Part shown: one piece after another, positions 7,607-16,180 of the stretch
Position numbering within the stretch: the first letter of the stretch is position 1
Layout of the letters: each line of letters opens with the position of its first letter
Notes under the pieces: model-generated
Seen by the model: only the letters and a program-made list of their open reading frames with translations
What the model was told of the DNA's origin: nothing
Databases searched by the model: none
Assembly (NCBI GenBank): GCA_905236025.1
Contig: CAJOOB010000062.1
Coordinates: 1-32,629, forward strand
Direction: 5' to 3'
DNA: 32,629 nt
From: an uncultured Lachnospiraceae bacterium
GTDB taxonomy: Bacteria > Bacillota > Clostridia > Lachnospirales > Lachnospiraceae
Program-made: the position numbers and the translations under genes

Positions 7607-9010
7607 ATGGGCGGTTTCTTTGGCGTCGCTTCAAAAAGCGATTGTGTTTTTGATTTATTTTTCGGAACGGATTACCATTCACACTTGGGAACAAGACGTG
7701 CGGGTATGGCAGTTTACGGTGAAAACGGCTTTGACAGAGCAATTCACAATATCGAAAATTCACCATTCAGAACAAAATTTGAAAAAGACGTAAATTCCAT
7801 GAAGGGAAATATTGGTATTGGCTGTATTTCCGACTATGAGCCACAGCCTCTCATTGTCCGCTCCCATCACGGTACATACGCAATTTCAACGGTTGGTAAA
7901 ATCAACAACTTAGAAGCGATTGTAAATGAACTTTTTTCAAATAACCACTCTCACTTCCTTGAAATGAGCGGCGGTGATATAAATGCAACAGAACTTGTGG
8001 CATCGGTTATAAACCAGAAGGATAACATTATTGAGGGTATACAGTACGCTCAGGAAATTATTGACGGCTCAATGACCATCCTTGTACTTACCGAAAAGTG
8101 CATTTATGCTGCAAGAGATAAATTCGGAAGAACACCTGTAAGTTTAGGACGTAAAGAAGACGGCTTCTGCGCTGCGTTTGAGAGTTTTTCATTCTTAAAC
8201 CTCGGATATACGCCTTACAGAGAATTGGGGCCGGGCGAAATTGTGGCTATCCAGCCTGAAGCGGTTGTAACCCTTGCAAAACCGGGCTCAAAGATGCGAA
8301 TCTGCTCATTCTTATGGGTATACTACGGTTATCCTTCATCCTCATACGAAGGACTTTCCGTTGAAAAGATGCGTTATAAATGCGGTGCATTCCTTGCAAA
8401 GAGAGATAACGTAAAGCCTGACATTGTTGCCGGTGTTCCGGATTCAGGTACGGCTCACGCTGTGGGATATGCAAACGAGTCGGGAATTCCTTTCTCAAGA
8501 CCGTTTATCAAATATACTCCAACCTGGCCAAGATCATTTATGCCGACAATCCAGAGCAAGAGAAATCTTATTGCAAAGATGAAGCTCATTCCTGTTCATG
8601 ATTTGATTGAAAACCAGAGCCTTCTCCTTATTGACGACTCAATCGTACGTGGTACACAGCTTAGAGAGACTACTAACTTTTTATATGAAAGCGGCGCAAA
8701 GGAAGTTCATATAAGACCTGCATGCCCACCTCTTGTTTACGCATGTAAGTATTTAAACTTCTCACGTTCTTCTTCGGAAATGGATTTAATTACAAGACGT
8801 ATCATCAAGGAAATGGAAGGCGACAAAATTCACGTTGACTTAAATCCTTACGCTGACCCTGATTCTGACAGCTACAAGGAAATGGTTGCAAGAATTTGCA
8901 AACAACTTAATTTTACTTCGCTTGCTTTCCAGAGGTTAGATGATTTGGTGGAATCGATTGGCATCGGAAAAGAAAACCTTTGTACTTACTGCTTTGACGG
9001 CGTGGAGTAA
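7607..9010 (+). CDS. PurF-like amidophosphoribosyltransferase paralogue with degenerate glutaminase site
   Basis: 467 residues with the two-domain layout of glutamine PRPP amidotransferase (first step of purine synthesis): an N-terminal Ntn-glutaminase fold, then a phosphoribosyltransferase domain with VPDSG (277–281) and the PRPP loop LLIDDSIVRGTQ (about 340–351). Cysteines matching the four Fe-S ligands of the Bacillus enzyme are present (C233, C380, C459, C462). However, the protein begins MGGFFGVAS where PurF has Met-Cys-Gly, so the N-terminal nucleophile is Gly. The usual RYST and NG glutamine-binding motifs are also absent (GIGCISDYEPQP, TVGKIN), and the KNRYVGRTF region reads KYTPTWPRSF. 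The start is fixed by CGGAGGG before ATG 7607; the longer in-frame start at 7553 would not restore a Cys. It is probably not the housekeeping PurF and its function is unknown. Confidence 0.85.
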   Translation: MGGFFGVASKSDCVFDLFFGTDYHSHLGTRRAGMAVYGENGFDRAIHNIENSPFRTKFEKDVNSMKGNIGIGCISDYEPQPLIVRSHHGTYAISTVGKINNLEAIVNELFSNNHSHFLEMSGGDINATELVASVINQKDNIIEGIQYAQEIIDGSMTILVLTEKCIYAARDKFGRTPVSLGRKEDGFCAAFESFSFLNLGYTPYRELGPGEIVAIQPEAVVTLAKPGSKMRICSFLWVYYGYPSSSYEGLSVEKMRYKCGAFLAKRDNVKPDIVAGVPDSGTAHAVGYANESGIPFSRPFIKYTPTWPRSFMPTIQSKRNLIAKMKLIPVHDLIENQSLLLIDDSIVRGTQLRETTNFLYESGAKEVHIRPACPPLVYACKYLNFSRSSSEMDLITRRIIKEMEGDKIHVDLNPYADPDSDSYKEMVARICKQLNFTSLAFQRLDDLVESIGIGKENLCTYCFDGVE

Positions 9011-9050
9011 TTTGGGTTTTTATATAAAGTAAAGGATGAAGAACGTAAAA

Positions 9051-9125
9051 AGTCCGGAGGATTGATTGTTATGAAAGCGCGCATCGAAAGCAGCGCGTCT
9101 TTCATAATACATCAATCTCCGGACT
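9051..9125 (-). terminator. 75-nt imperfect palindrome between convergent genes, terminator-like on the minus strand
   Basis: Arms of about 32 nt (starting AGTCCGGAG and ending CTCCGGACT) pair with a few mismatches and bulges around a short loop. On the minus strand the stem is followed by TTTTTACG, so it can terminate the prepilin peptidase transcript. On the plus strand no T-run follows. It is much longer than the other terminators in the window. Confidence 0.65.
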
Positions 9126-9151
9126 ACAATTAAAATCGTTCAAAGGGAATA

Positions 9152-9928
9152 TTAATACAAATACCAATTAATCAATTCTTCTGCGTACAGCGCCGCCACC
9201 ACGCACCCCACGCAGATATACGGTCCAAACGCAAAATGATCTTTTCTCCCCTTCTTTTTTGTTATGAGCAGGTATGCGCCCGCAATCCCACCGACAATCA
9301 GCGTAATGAAAAAGCCCACAAGAGTGTGGCGCCAGCCAAGGTAAAGACCAATCGCGGCCATCAACTTTATGTCGCCACCGCCAAACGCGCCGTCAATCAC
9401 TATTGTAAGAATGAGCATCGGAACACTGATTACGAAGATTCCAATTATGTGCTCTAAGTAATTCCCGCTAAGCACCGTATTGATAACGCCAAGCATTAAC
9501 ACAAGCACCACCATAACGTTACTTATTTCCATTGTATCCGCATCTATAAAGGCTATTATCGTAAGTAATGATATATACGCAAAGGTTATTATTACTGCTG
9601 CCAACTCATCTGCATGCACATGTATCAAGCTATGGGTATTGCAAACGTATGAAAATACCGCCATGAATCCGCCAAGGATTTCCACTGCCATGTATCTTGG
9701 GCTGATTTTTGCCTTACAGTATCTGCATTTTCCTCTAAGAAATATATAACTAAATACCGGCACCAGATCAAGTGCCTTAAGGTTATGCCCGCAATCCGGG
9801 CAAAAACTTCTTCCCTTTACAAACTGTATATGCTTTGGAACGCGGTATATTACAACATTGTAGAACGAAAACATACACATTCCAAATACAAACATCATTG
9901 CATACAGCAAAAATTCACTTACTGTCAT
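9152..9928 (-). CDS. Prepilin peptidase (A24 aspartic leader peptidase)
   Basis: Integral membrane enzyme that cleaves and N-methylates type IV pilin-like leader peptides. The 258 residues have about seven hydrophobic segments, the N-terminal zinc-binding CPDC…CRYC pair (C43, C46, C68, C71), which marks the bifunctional form with a methyltransferase domain, and both catalytic aspartates: Asp129 in FIDADTMEIS and Asp186 in GGGDIK. The ribosome binding site is GGAAAGGG before ATG 9928. It follows the PpiC-like lipoprotein by 18 nt and is probably in the same operon. No pilin, ATPase or platform gene is in the window, so the substrate is unknown. Homologues are named comC or pilD. Confidence 0.93.
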   Translation of the reverse strand: MTVSEFLLYAMMFVFGMCMFSFYNVVIYRVPKHIQFVKGRSFCPDCGHNLKALDLVPVFSYIFLRGKCRYCKAKISPRYMAVEILGGFMAVFSYVCNTHSLIHVHADELAAVIITFAYISLLTIIAFIDADTMEISNVMVVLVLMLGVINTVLSGNYLEHIIGIFVISVPMLILTIVIDGAFGGGDIKLMAAIGLYLGWRHTLVGFFITLIVGGIAGAYLLITKKKGRKDHFAFGPYICVGCVVAALYAEELINWYLY

Positions 9929-9946
9929 TTCAAACCCTTTCCATTT

Positions 9947-10951
9947 TTATTCTTCCGTATCCTCTGTCACATCTTCCAATGTAAAGATGCTCTCTGAAAA
10001 TGTGATTGTCGCAAGCACGTCTGCGTACTCTTTGATTGTTGCATCTTTTAAGAGTTCTTCGTACATGCTTGTTATCACTGCTGCCTCGGCTTCTGAGACC
10101 ATATCTTCATATACGTACTCTGTTGCTTCCTCGTCATAATCATTTGTACAATATACAACGTAATAGTAGCCATCGACCTCACAATAACCAAACTCACCGG
10201 TCGAAAGGGAAAGGCACAAATCTTCAAGGGCATTGTCCATATCACCTTTGCCAATGTTTCCTTCTGATGTTTCAAGGCCGTACACATCCGCCAGATATGT
10301 GATGGTTTCGCCGCCTTCCATTCGCTCAACGATTTTTTGTGCGGTTGCTTCCTGTGATGTTATCTCCGAGTCAATTACCGCAACTATGCAATACGCCTGC
10401 TTTGCATCATCATATGATACACTTATCGGGTTATCGGAAAGGATCTTTTCGCACACCTTTTTATAAAGGGCAACGCTTTTATACACCTTTTCTACAAGCT
10501 CTTTTGATGCCCCGATTTTTTCCAAAAGTTCATCATCACTGTCTGTAAAGAAGTCCGATACGTCCGTTGCAACACCCTCTAAATCTTCCTCATCAAGCGT
10601 AATGCCGTATTCTTCCGCCAGGTCTTCAAACAATATCTGACGGTATATGATTTCCATACTTTCTTCTTTTACAAGGTCTTCTATTGTCACGGTGTTTCCG
10701 TCATCATCCGTTGTTTCGTATGACCAGTCAATCTCCACGCCGCTTGCCACGTAGTAAGCTTCGTAGTTTGCCTGCTCCATATATGCATAAAATGAGGCTT
10801 CTTCAAGGGTTATCTCCACATCGTTTACCTTTGCGGCGATTGAATCCTTAGTGATTTCCGTCTGTTCTTTTGCGTTTTTTCCGCATCCCGAAAAGATTGC
10901 AACGGCTATCAGCACGACTGAAGCCATTTTTGTTACTGTTTTTTTTATCAT
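9947..10951 (-). CDS. Lipoprotein foldase of the SurA/PrsA (PpiC) type
   Basis: 334 residues. The N-terminus MIKKTVTKMASVVLIAVAIF ends in a lipobox with Cys23 (FSGC), so it should be a lipid-anchored extracytoplasmic protein. Residues 35–170 are helical and acidic, like the SurA N-domain. Residues about 195–285 resemble a divergent parvulin domain: SEGNIGKGDMDNALEDL, then SLSTGEFGYCEVDGYYYVVY, comparable to the GdLG…GeiS.pv…GyhI pattern. Isomerase activity is uncertain because the core is diverged; chaperone activity would remain possible. It is the first gene of a two-gene operon with the prepilin peptidase, divergent from mfd. Confidence 0.8.
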   Translation of the reverse strand: MIKKTVTKMASVVLIAVAIFSGCGKNAKEQTEITKDSIAAKVNDVEITLEEASFYAYMEQANYEAYYVASGVEIDWSYETTDDDGNTVTIEDLVKEESMEIIYRQILFEDLAEEYGITLDEEDLEGVATDVSDFFTDSDDELLEKIGASKELVEKVYKSVALYKKVCEKILSDNPISVSYDDAKQAYCIVAVIDSEITSQEATAQKIVERMEGGETITYLADVYGLETSEGNIGKGDMDNALEDLCLSLSTGEFGYCEVDGYYYVVYCTNDYDEEATEYVYEDMVSEAEAAVITSMYEELLKDATIKEYADVLATITFSESIFTLEDVTEDTEE

Positions 10952-11048
10952 ATTTTGTTTAGCTTTTGCCTTCTCCTGTAAATTTATCTACGCAAGTATT
11001 ATACCCCCTCGACTACCGTCTCGTTGGAGATACTCGTCTTTCCTCGTT

Positions 11049-11076
11049 ATTATACCCTATTATTGCCAAATTTCAA
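11049..11076 (-). promoter_or_regulatory. Promoter of the foldase–prepilin peptidase operon
   Basis: Minus strand TTGAAA (11071–11076), 16-nt spacer, TATAAT (11049–11054). A second GGGTATAAT lies nearer the gene (10998–11003) without a good -35. An imperfect hairpin (11011–11038) separates the two. Confidence 0.6.
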
Positions 11077-11111
11077 TACTGACAACTCTTTGCGTATTTT
11101 TGACAATAGTG

Positions 11112-11117
11112 TATAAT
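11112..11117 (+). promoter_or_regulatory. -10 element of mfd
   Basis: TATAAT 21 nt before the mfd ATG. The -35 at the proper spacing (TTTGCG) is poor, and a TTGACA is too close to pair with it. The predicted leader is very short, just enough for the AAGGAG ribosome binding site. Confidence 0.5.
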
Positions 11118-11137
11118 GTCTTAAACAAGGAGATTAA

Positions 11138-14100
11138 ATGAAAACTTTTTTTGACAACTTAAGTGAGTATGAGCGCCTCCACGAAGCCCTTAAACTTGCA
11201 AAGAGAAATAACACTCATCCAAGCCTGCAGATTTGCGGAACCATGGATTCCGGCCGAAACGCCTTTATTCACTCGCTTAAGGATACTTTTAAATACAAGT
11301 TTATTGTGACTTTTGATGACCTGCACGCCAAAAGTCTTTTTTCCGACTTCAGAGATTTCTGCGACGCATACAACCATAAAGACAGCGTTGTGTGCTTCCC
11401 GGCCACCGACTTTATTTTTTACGGCGCAGACATGCAGTCGGGCGCAATTAACAAAGAGCGTATCAGAGCCTTAAAAGCCATTAAGGATGCAAATGATGAC
11501 GGCCTCTTTATCATTACCACCATCGACGTGCTGATGGCCAAACTCCCCATCTTTGACATTTCTGATTCCGGCATCACGCTTGAACCGGGTAGCGTCATTG
11601 ACGAAAAAGCGATGGCCGCAAAGCTTGTTTCCTACGGTTACACCAGAAGGAGCCAGGTTGAGACACCGGGCGAGTTTGCAATAAGAGGCAGCATCATCGA
11701 TGTATTTCCCGTTACTTCTGATATCCCCATAAGAATTGATATGTGGGATGATGAAATTGACACACTTAAAACCTTTGAACCGCTTAGCCAAAGAACACTC
11801 GAAACAGTGGATGAAGTAACCATTTTCCCTGCATCTGAATTTGTTCTTTCGGGTGATGAAATTAATAATGGTATTAAGAAGATTAATGCTGAATTTGAAA
11901 AAACTTACGCCTCTTTAAAGAACATAAAGAAGTCCGAAGAGGCGTACCGGTTAAAACAGACGGTTTCCGAGTTTTTAGAGCGCCTGGACATTAGCCCTAA
12001 CGGACTGCCTCTAATGTCTTACGTTAATTTCTTTTATGATAATCCTTGTTCTTTCCTGGATTATTTAGGAGAAGACACACTTATTATCATGGATGACCCG
12101 GTAAGAATTAAGGACAGGGCCAAGGTTATTGAGACTGAATTTTCAGAATGTATGGAAAGTCGTTTGGAAGGCGGTTATATTTTGCCATCCCAGGCAGATG
12201 TTATGTGGAATTATGATACCGCATTTAAACATACATCTTCTTATTCAAGACTTTTCTTTTCGATTCTTGATCAAAAAATTAAGGGTATTACGGGAAGCGA
12301 TATTTTCCGCTTCTCCATGCGTAATATTAATACTTACAATAAAAATATCGAGCTTTTAACCGCCGATTTACGTGATTATGTTAAAAGGAAGTATAAAATA
12401 CACATTGTTTCTTCGTCGTTAACCAGAGCAAAGCGTTTAACCACCGGCCTTAACAATGATTATAATCTTCCGGCTTTCTTTAGCGAGGACAGATTTGTTA
12501 AGCCAAATCCGGGAAATATTCTGGTTACCTACGGTAACTTAAATACGGGATTTGAGTATCCTGATGCTTTGTATGTGGTTATCTCGGATGCGGATATTTT
12601 CGGACACGAAACGAAGAGAAAACGTAAAAAGAGCCTTTACACCGGTGAAAGAATTGCCGATTTTTCGGCTATCAAGCCGGGCGATTACGTGGTACACGAA
12701 AATCACGGCCTCGGAATTTACAGGGGTATTGAAAAGGTTACGGTGGATCACATTGTCAAAGATTACGTTAAGATTGAATATGCGGGAGAATCCAACCTTT
12801 ACGTGCCTGCAACAAGCCTTGATGTTCTGCAAAAATATTCGGGAGGCGAAGGCGCAAAGCCAAAGCTTAACTCTCTTGGTTCTAATCGCTGGAATAACAC
12901 AAAAGCAAGAGTTAAAAGCGCGGTTAAGGATATTGCGGCGGAGCTTGTTGATTTGTACGCAAAGCGACAGAGTTTAAAGGGTTTTATGTTTTCAGAAGAC
13001 GGCGTTTGGCAGAAGGAATTTGAAGAAACCTTCCCTTTTGAAGAAACCGAAGATCAGCTTAACGCAATTGAAGATACAAAAAAGGATATGGAAAGCAGCA
13101 GGATCATGGACCGTCTTATTTGCGGAGATGTGGGCTTTGGTAAGACGGAGATTGCCATACGTGCTGCTTTTAAGGCTGTACAGGACGGCAAGCAGGTTGT
13201 TGTTTTGGTACCAACCACCGTCTTGGCACAACAGCATTTTAATACTTTCACCCAGAGAATGAAGGATTTCCCTGTTAATATCTCGCTCTTAAGCCGTTTC
13301 AGAAGTGCAGGCGAACAAAGAACCGCAACGGAAGGCCTTAAAAACGGATATGTTGATATTGTGATTGGTACTCACAGGATTTTATCCAAGGATATCACTT
13401 TTAAGAACCTTGGACTTTTGATTATAGATGAAGAGCAGCGTTTCGGCGTTTCTAACAAGGAAAAGATTAAGCAGTTAAAGGCTAACGTTGACGTTCTTTC
13501 TTTAACCGCAACCCCTATCCCAAGAACACTTCATATGAGTCTTGTGGGAATCAGGGATATGAGCCTTCTTGAAGAAGCTCCGATTGACCGTCTTCCAATC
13601 CAGACTTATGTAATGGAATACAGTCCGGAAATGATTAAAGAGGCAATACGCCGCGAGCTTGCAAGGGGCGGTCAGGTTTATTATGTATATAACAGGGTTG
13701 AAAGCATTGAAGAAATTACTGCAACCATCAGGAACCTTGTTCCGGAGGCCGTAACCGAATATGCTCACGGAAGAATGAGCGAACACCGCTTAGAATCAAT
13801 CATGACAGACTTTGTTAACGGGAATATTGACGTTTTGATTTCAACTACCATTATTGAAACCGGTCTTGATATTCCAAACGCCAACACAATGATTGTTCAT
13901 GATTCGGATAAACTTGGACTTTCTCAGCTTTATCAGTTAAGAGGAAGAATCGGGCGTTCCAACAAGACTTCTTACGCATTTTTAATGTACAGAAGGGACA
14001 AAACACTTAAGGAGGTTGCCGAGAAGAGACTTCAGGCAATTAAAGAATTTACTGAGCTTGGCTCAGGATTTAAGATTGCACTTCGTGACCTTGAATTAAG

Positions 14101-14731
14101 AGGCGCGGGCAACATTCTCGGAGCAGAACAAAGCGGCCACATGGAAGAAGTGGGATACGACATGTACTGCAAGCTTTTAAATGAGGCCGTGATAAAGCTT
14201 AAGAAAAAGAAGGATGCCGAGCTTTTGGGAGGTGAAATCCCGAATGATACGGATGATGATTTTGAAGATTTTGAAACCACCATCGATATTGATATTAATG
14301 CCTTTATTCCGCCTTCATATATTGCGGATGAATTGCAGAAAATCTCGATTTACAGGAAAATCGCGGCCATAGGCACGAACGGGGATGCTGAGGATATGAC
14401 GGACGAACTTTTGGACAGATTCGGCGACCCTCCTTCTTCTGTTATGAGCCTCATTGCGGTTTCCGTTTTAAGAGCGAAGGCAAAAACCGTGTATGTCTCT
14501 GAAATAAAGGGAAACAAGGATTTAATAAGGATTAAGATGTATCAGAAAGCTAAAATTAATCCGGCAAATATCCCGGCTTTTCTTGAAAGCTATGACAGGC
14601 GAATGACTTTTGCTGCGGAAAAGGAGGCAGTTTTTTCTTATAAGCCGAAGTATGCGCCAAAAAGCACCAAAGACTTCCTTTCAATGATTTCTTCGTGTCT
14701 TGACGATATTAAAGATAAACTTATGGACTAA
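11138..14731 (+). CDS. mfd: Mfd, transcription-repair coupling factor
   Basis: Large DNA translocase that removes RNA polymerase stalled at lesions and recruits UvrA. The 1197 residues include an N-terminal UvrB-like region (1–480, without helicase motifs), the CarD/RID polymerase-interacting domain (about 512–570, KPGDYVVHENHGLGIYRG), Walker A GDVGFGKT (663–670), Walker B DEEQRFG (from 764), helicase motif SLTATPIPRTL, motif VI QLRGRIGRS, and the C-terminal TRCF domain (about 1010–1120). The RAGNILG-like segment LRGAGNILGAEQSGH is typical. ATG 11138 has AAGGAG upstream. In Bacillus mfd follows pth; here it stands alone between divergent and convergent neighbours. Confidence 0.97.
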   Translation: MKTFFDNLSEYERLHEALKLAKRNNTHPSLQICGTMDSGRNAFIHSLKDTFKYKFIVTFDDLHAKSLFSDFRDFCDAYNHKDSVVCFPATDFIFYGADMQSGAINKERIRALKAIKDANDDGLFIITTIDVLMAKLPIFDISDSGITLEPGSVIDEKAMAAKLVSYGYTRRSQVETPGEFAIRGSIIDVFPVTSDIPIRIDMWDDEIDTLKTFEPLSQRTLETVDEVTIFPASEFVLSGDEINNGIKKINAEFEKTYASLKNIKKSEEAYRLKQTVSEFLERLDISPNGLPLMSYVNFFYDNPCSFLDYLGEDTLIIMDDPVRIKDRAKVIETEFSECMESRLEGGYILPSQADVMWNYDTAFKHTSSYSRLFFSILDQKIKGITGSDIFRFSMRNINTYNKNIELLTADLRDYVKRKYKIHIVSSSLTRAKRLTTGLNNDYNLPAFFSEDRFVKPNPGNILVTYGNLNTGFEYPDALYVVISDADIFGHETKRKRKKSLYTGERIADFSAIKPGDYVVHENHGLGIYRGIEKVTVDHIVKDYVKIEYAGESNLYVPATSLDVLQKYSGGEGAKPKLNSLGSNRWNNTKARVKSAVKDIAAELVDLYAKRQSLKGFMFSEDGVWQKEFEETFPFEETEDQLNAIEDTKKDMESSRIMDRLICGDVGFGKTEIAIRAAFKAVQDGKQVVVLVPTTVLAQQHFNTFTQRMKDFPVNISLLSRFRSAGEQRTATEGLKNGYVDIVIGTHRILSKDITFKNLGLLIIDEEQRFGVSNKEKIKQLKANVDVLSLTATPIPRTLHMSLVGIRDMSLLEEAPIDRLPIQTYVMEYSPEMIKEAIRRELARGGQVYYVYNRVESIEEITATIRNLVPEAVTEYAHGRMSEHRLESIMTDFVNGNIDVLISTTIIETGLDIPNANTMIVHDSDKLGLSQLYQLRGRIGRSNKTSYAFLMYRRDKTLKEVAEKRLQAIKEFTELGSGFKIALRDLELRGAGNILGAEQSGHMEEVGYDMYCKLLNEAVIKLKKKKDAELLGGEIPNDTDDDFEDFETTIDIDINAFIPPSYIADELQKISIYRKIAAIGTNGDAEDMTDELLDRFGDPPSSVMSLIAVSVLRAKAKTVYVSEIKGNKDLIRIKMYQKAKINPANIPAFLESYDRRMTFAAEKEAVFSYKPKYAPKSTKDFLSMISSCLDDIKDKLMD

Positions 14732-14732
14732 A

Positions 14733-14759
14733 AAGGCCACCTCATTACGAGGTGGCCTT
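14733..14759. terminator. Bidirectional terminator between mfd and spoVG
   Basis: An 11-bp perfect stem, AAGGCCACCTC (14733–14743) with GAGGTGGCCTT (14749–14759), and a 5-nt loop. It serves mfd on plus and the glgC–glgD–spoVG operon on minus (followed by TTTAGT). Confidence 0.85.
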
Positions 14760-14763
14760 ATTT

Positions 14764-15027
14764 CTACTGTTCTTCCGGAGTTTCTTTATAAGCATTAAGG
14801 ATTAATTCCTGTAACTGTTTACGAGTCTCCATGTTGATTGGGTGAGCAATGTCTTTAAACTCGCCCGTGGATGCTTTTCTGCTTGGCATTGCGATAAATA
14901 AACCGCTGTCTCCTTCAATAATTTTGATGTCATGTACGACAAACACATTATCAATGGTGATTGAAGCAACCGCCTTCATTTTGCCGTCCTTCTGCATCCT
15001 TCTTACCTTAACATCTGTAATATTCAT
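14764..15027 (-). CDS. spoVG: SpoVG, RNA/DNA-binding regulator
   Basis: Small regulator first found as a sporulation and septation gene in Bacillus; it also controls capsule and virulence genes in non-spore formers. 87 residues with the characteristic [11 protein letters not shown] start, [21 protein letters not shown] and FIAMPSRK…FKDIAHPI segments. I chose ATG 15027 because GGGAGG precedes it; an in-frame ATG nine codons upstream has no such site. It is the last gene of glgC–glgD–spoVG (34 nt after glgD) and ends at the terminator shared with mfd. In Bacillus it precedes glmU, another nucleotidyltransferase. Confidence 0.95.
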   Translation of the reverse strand: MNITDVKVRRMQKDGKMKAVASITIDNVFVVHDIKIIEGDSGLFIAMPSRKASTGEFKDIAHPINMETRKQLQELILNAYKETPEEQ

Positions 15028-15061
15028 GCCTCTTTCCTCCCGGTCATATTTCAAGGAATAA

Positions 15062-16180
15062 CTATCTTTCGTAAGCCTCGGAAGTATCTGTTACGATTCT
15101 TATCCTGCTTTCTCCGACAAAGCTTGAATTTGCTTTGATAGTGCCTCTACTTTCTATTATACAGTTTTCAATAAATGTATTATCACCAATATATACGTTA
15201 TTTAAAATGATTGAATTTCTTATAACGCAATTATTACCAATATACGCTTTCTTGAATAATACTGAGTTTTCAACGTGGCCGTTTATGATACAGCCTGTGG
15301 AAACCAAACTGTTGCTTACCACTGCACCCGGATTGTATTTCGCAGGCGGATAATCATCTACCTTTGAATAAATGTCCGGATATTGTCTGAAGAAGTAATT
15401 TCTAACATCCGGGTCAAGAAATTTCATATTTGTTTCATAATATGAATCCACCGTACCAATGTTACTCCAGTACTCATCAAACATATATGCATGTATTTTC
15501 TTTGCGTTCTTGTATCTTATAAGTACATCACTTACAAAATCGTAACGCTCTTCTTTTGCTGCTTTTTCAATAAGTTCAATAAGAAGTCTTCTTCTTATTA
15601 CGTATATACCAAGGGAAACTATTGTTGAATCGGCCTGTACAGGCTTTTCTTCAAACTGAACGATACGATTGTTTTCATCTAACTGAACAACACCAAACCT
15701 TGTAACGTCCACATCCCTGCCCATATCCTTGCAGACAACGGTAATATCAGCTTCTGATTTAATATGATCTTCAAGGACTTTGTTGAAGTCCATCTTGTAT
15801 ACAATGTTACCCGGTGCAATTACCACATATGGCTCATGGCTGCCTTTTAAAAACGAGATGTTTTGGGCAATTGAGTCAGCTGTGCCTCTGTACCAGAAAC
15901 TGTTTTCCGCAGTAACGGATGGCGTAAATACGAAAAGGCCGCCCTGCTTTCTACCGAAATCCCACCATTTGGAAGAATTAAGGTGTTCGTTCATTGACTT
16001 TGCGTTGTACTGAGTAAGTACCGCAACCTTAGAAATATGTGAATTGGCCATGTTACTAAGGGTAAAGTCAATTGCTCTGTAACTTCCGGCAATAGGCAAT
16101 GCTGCAACCGCTCTTTTTCTGGATAATTCTCTTACCTGGTTGCTGTTACCGCCGGCTAAAATAATACCTATCGCTCTCAT
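15062..16180 (-). CDS. glgD: GlgD, regulatory subunit of glucose-1-phosphate adenylyltransferase
   Basis: 372 residues: a nucleotidyltransferase fold followed by a left-handed beta-helix of hexapeptide repeats (about 275–360). Compared with GlgC next door, the nucleotide loop is changed ([11 protein letters not shown] instead of AGGQGSRLG) and the catalytic SGDHIYKMD reads [10 protein letters not shown] (122–131), so the acidic catalytic residue is Asn. This is the known GlgD pattern: a non-catalytic partner that raises GlgC activity in ADP-glucose synthesis for glycogen. The start overlaps the glgC stop (ATGA), indicating translational coupling and likely 1:1 production. Confidence 0.94.
   Translation of the reverse strand: MRAIGIILAGGNSNQVRELSRKRAVAALPIAGSYRAIDFTLSNMANSHISKVAVLTQYNAKSMNEHLNSSKWWDFGRKQGGLFVFTPSVTAENSFWYRGTADSIAQNISFLKGSHEPYVVIAPGNIVYKMDFNKVLEDHIKSEADITVVCKDMGRDVDVTRFGVVQLDENNRIVQFEEKPVQADSTIVSLGIYVIRRRLLIELIEKAAKEERYDFVSDVLIRYKNAKKIHAYMFDEYWSNIGTVDSYYETNMKFLDPDVRNYFFRQYPDIYSKVDDYPPAKYNPGAVVSNSLVSTGCIINGHVENSVLFKKAYIGNNCVIRNSIILNNVYIGDNTFIENCIIESRGTIKANSSFVGESRIRIVTDTSEAYER

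Noticed and set aside
9071-9133. 20-codon open frame with upstream GGAGG inside the long palindrome
   Set aside because: The frame is explained by the palindrome itself, the spacing to GGAGG is long, and the peptide resembles nothing known. It is not listed as a gene.
12552-12977. 141-codon open frame on plus inside mfd
   Set aside because: It is in another frame of the conserved mfd core, and its sequence looks like out-of-frame translation.
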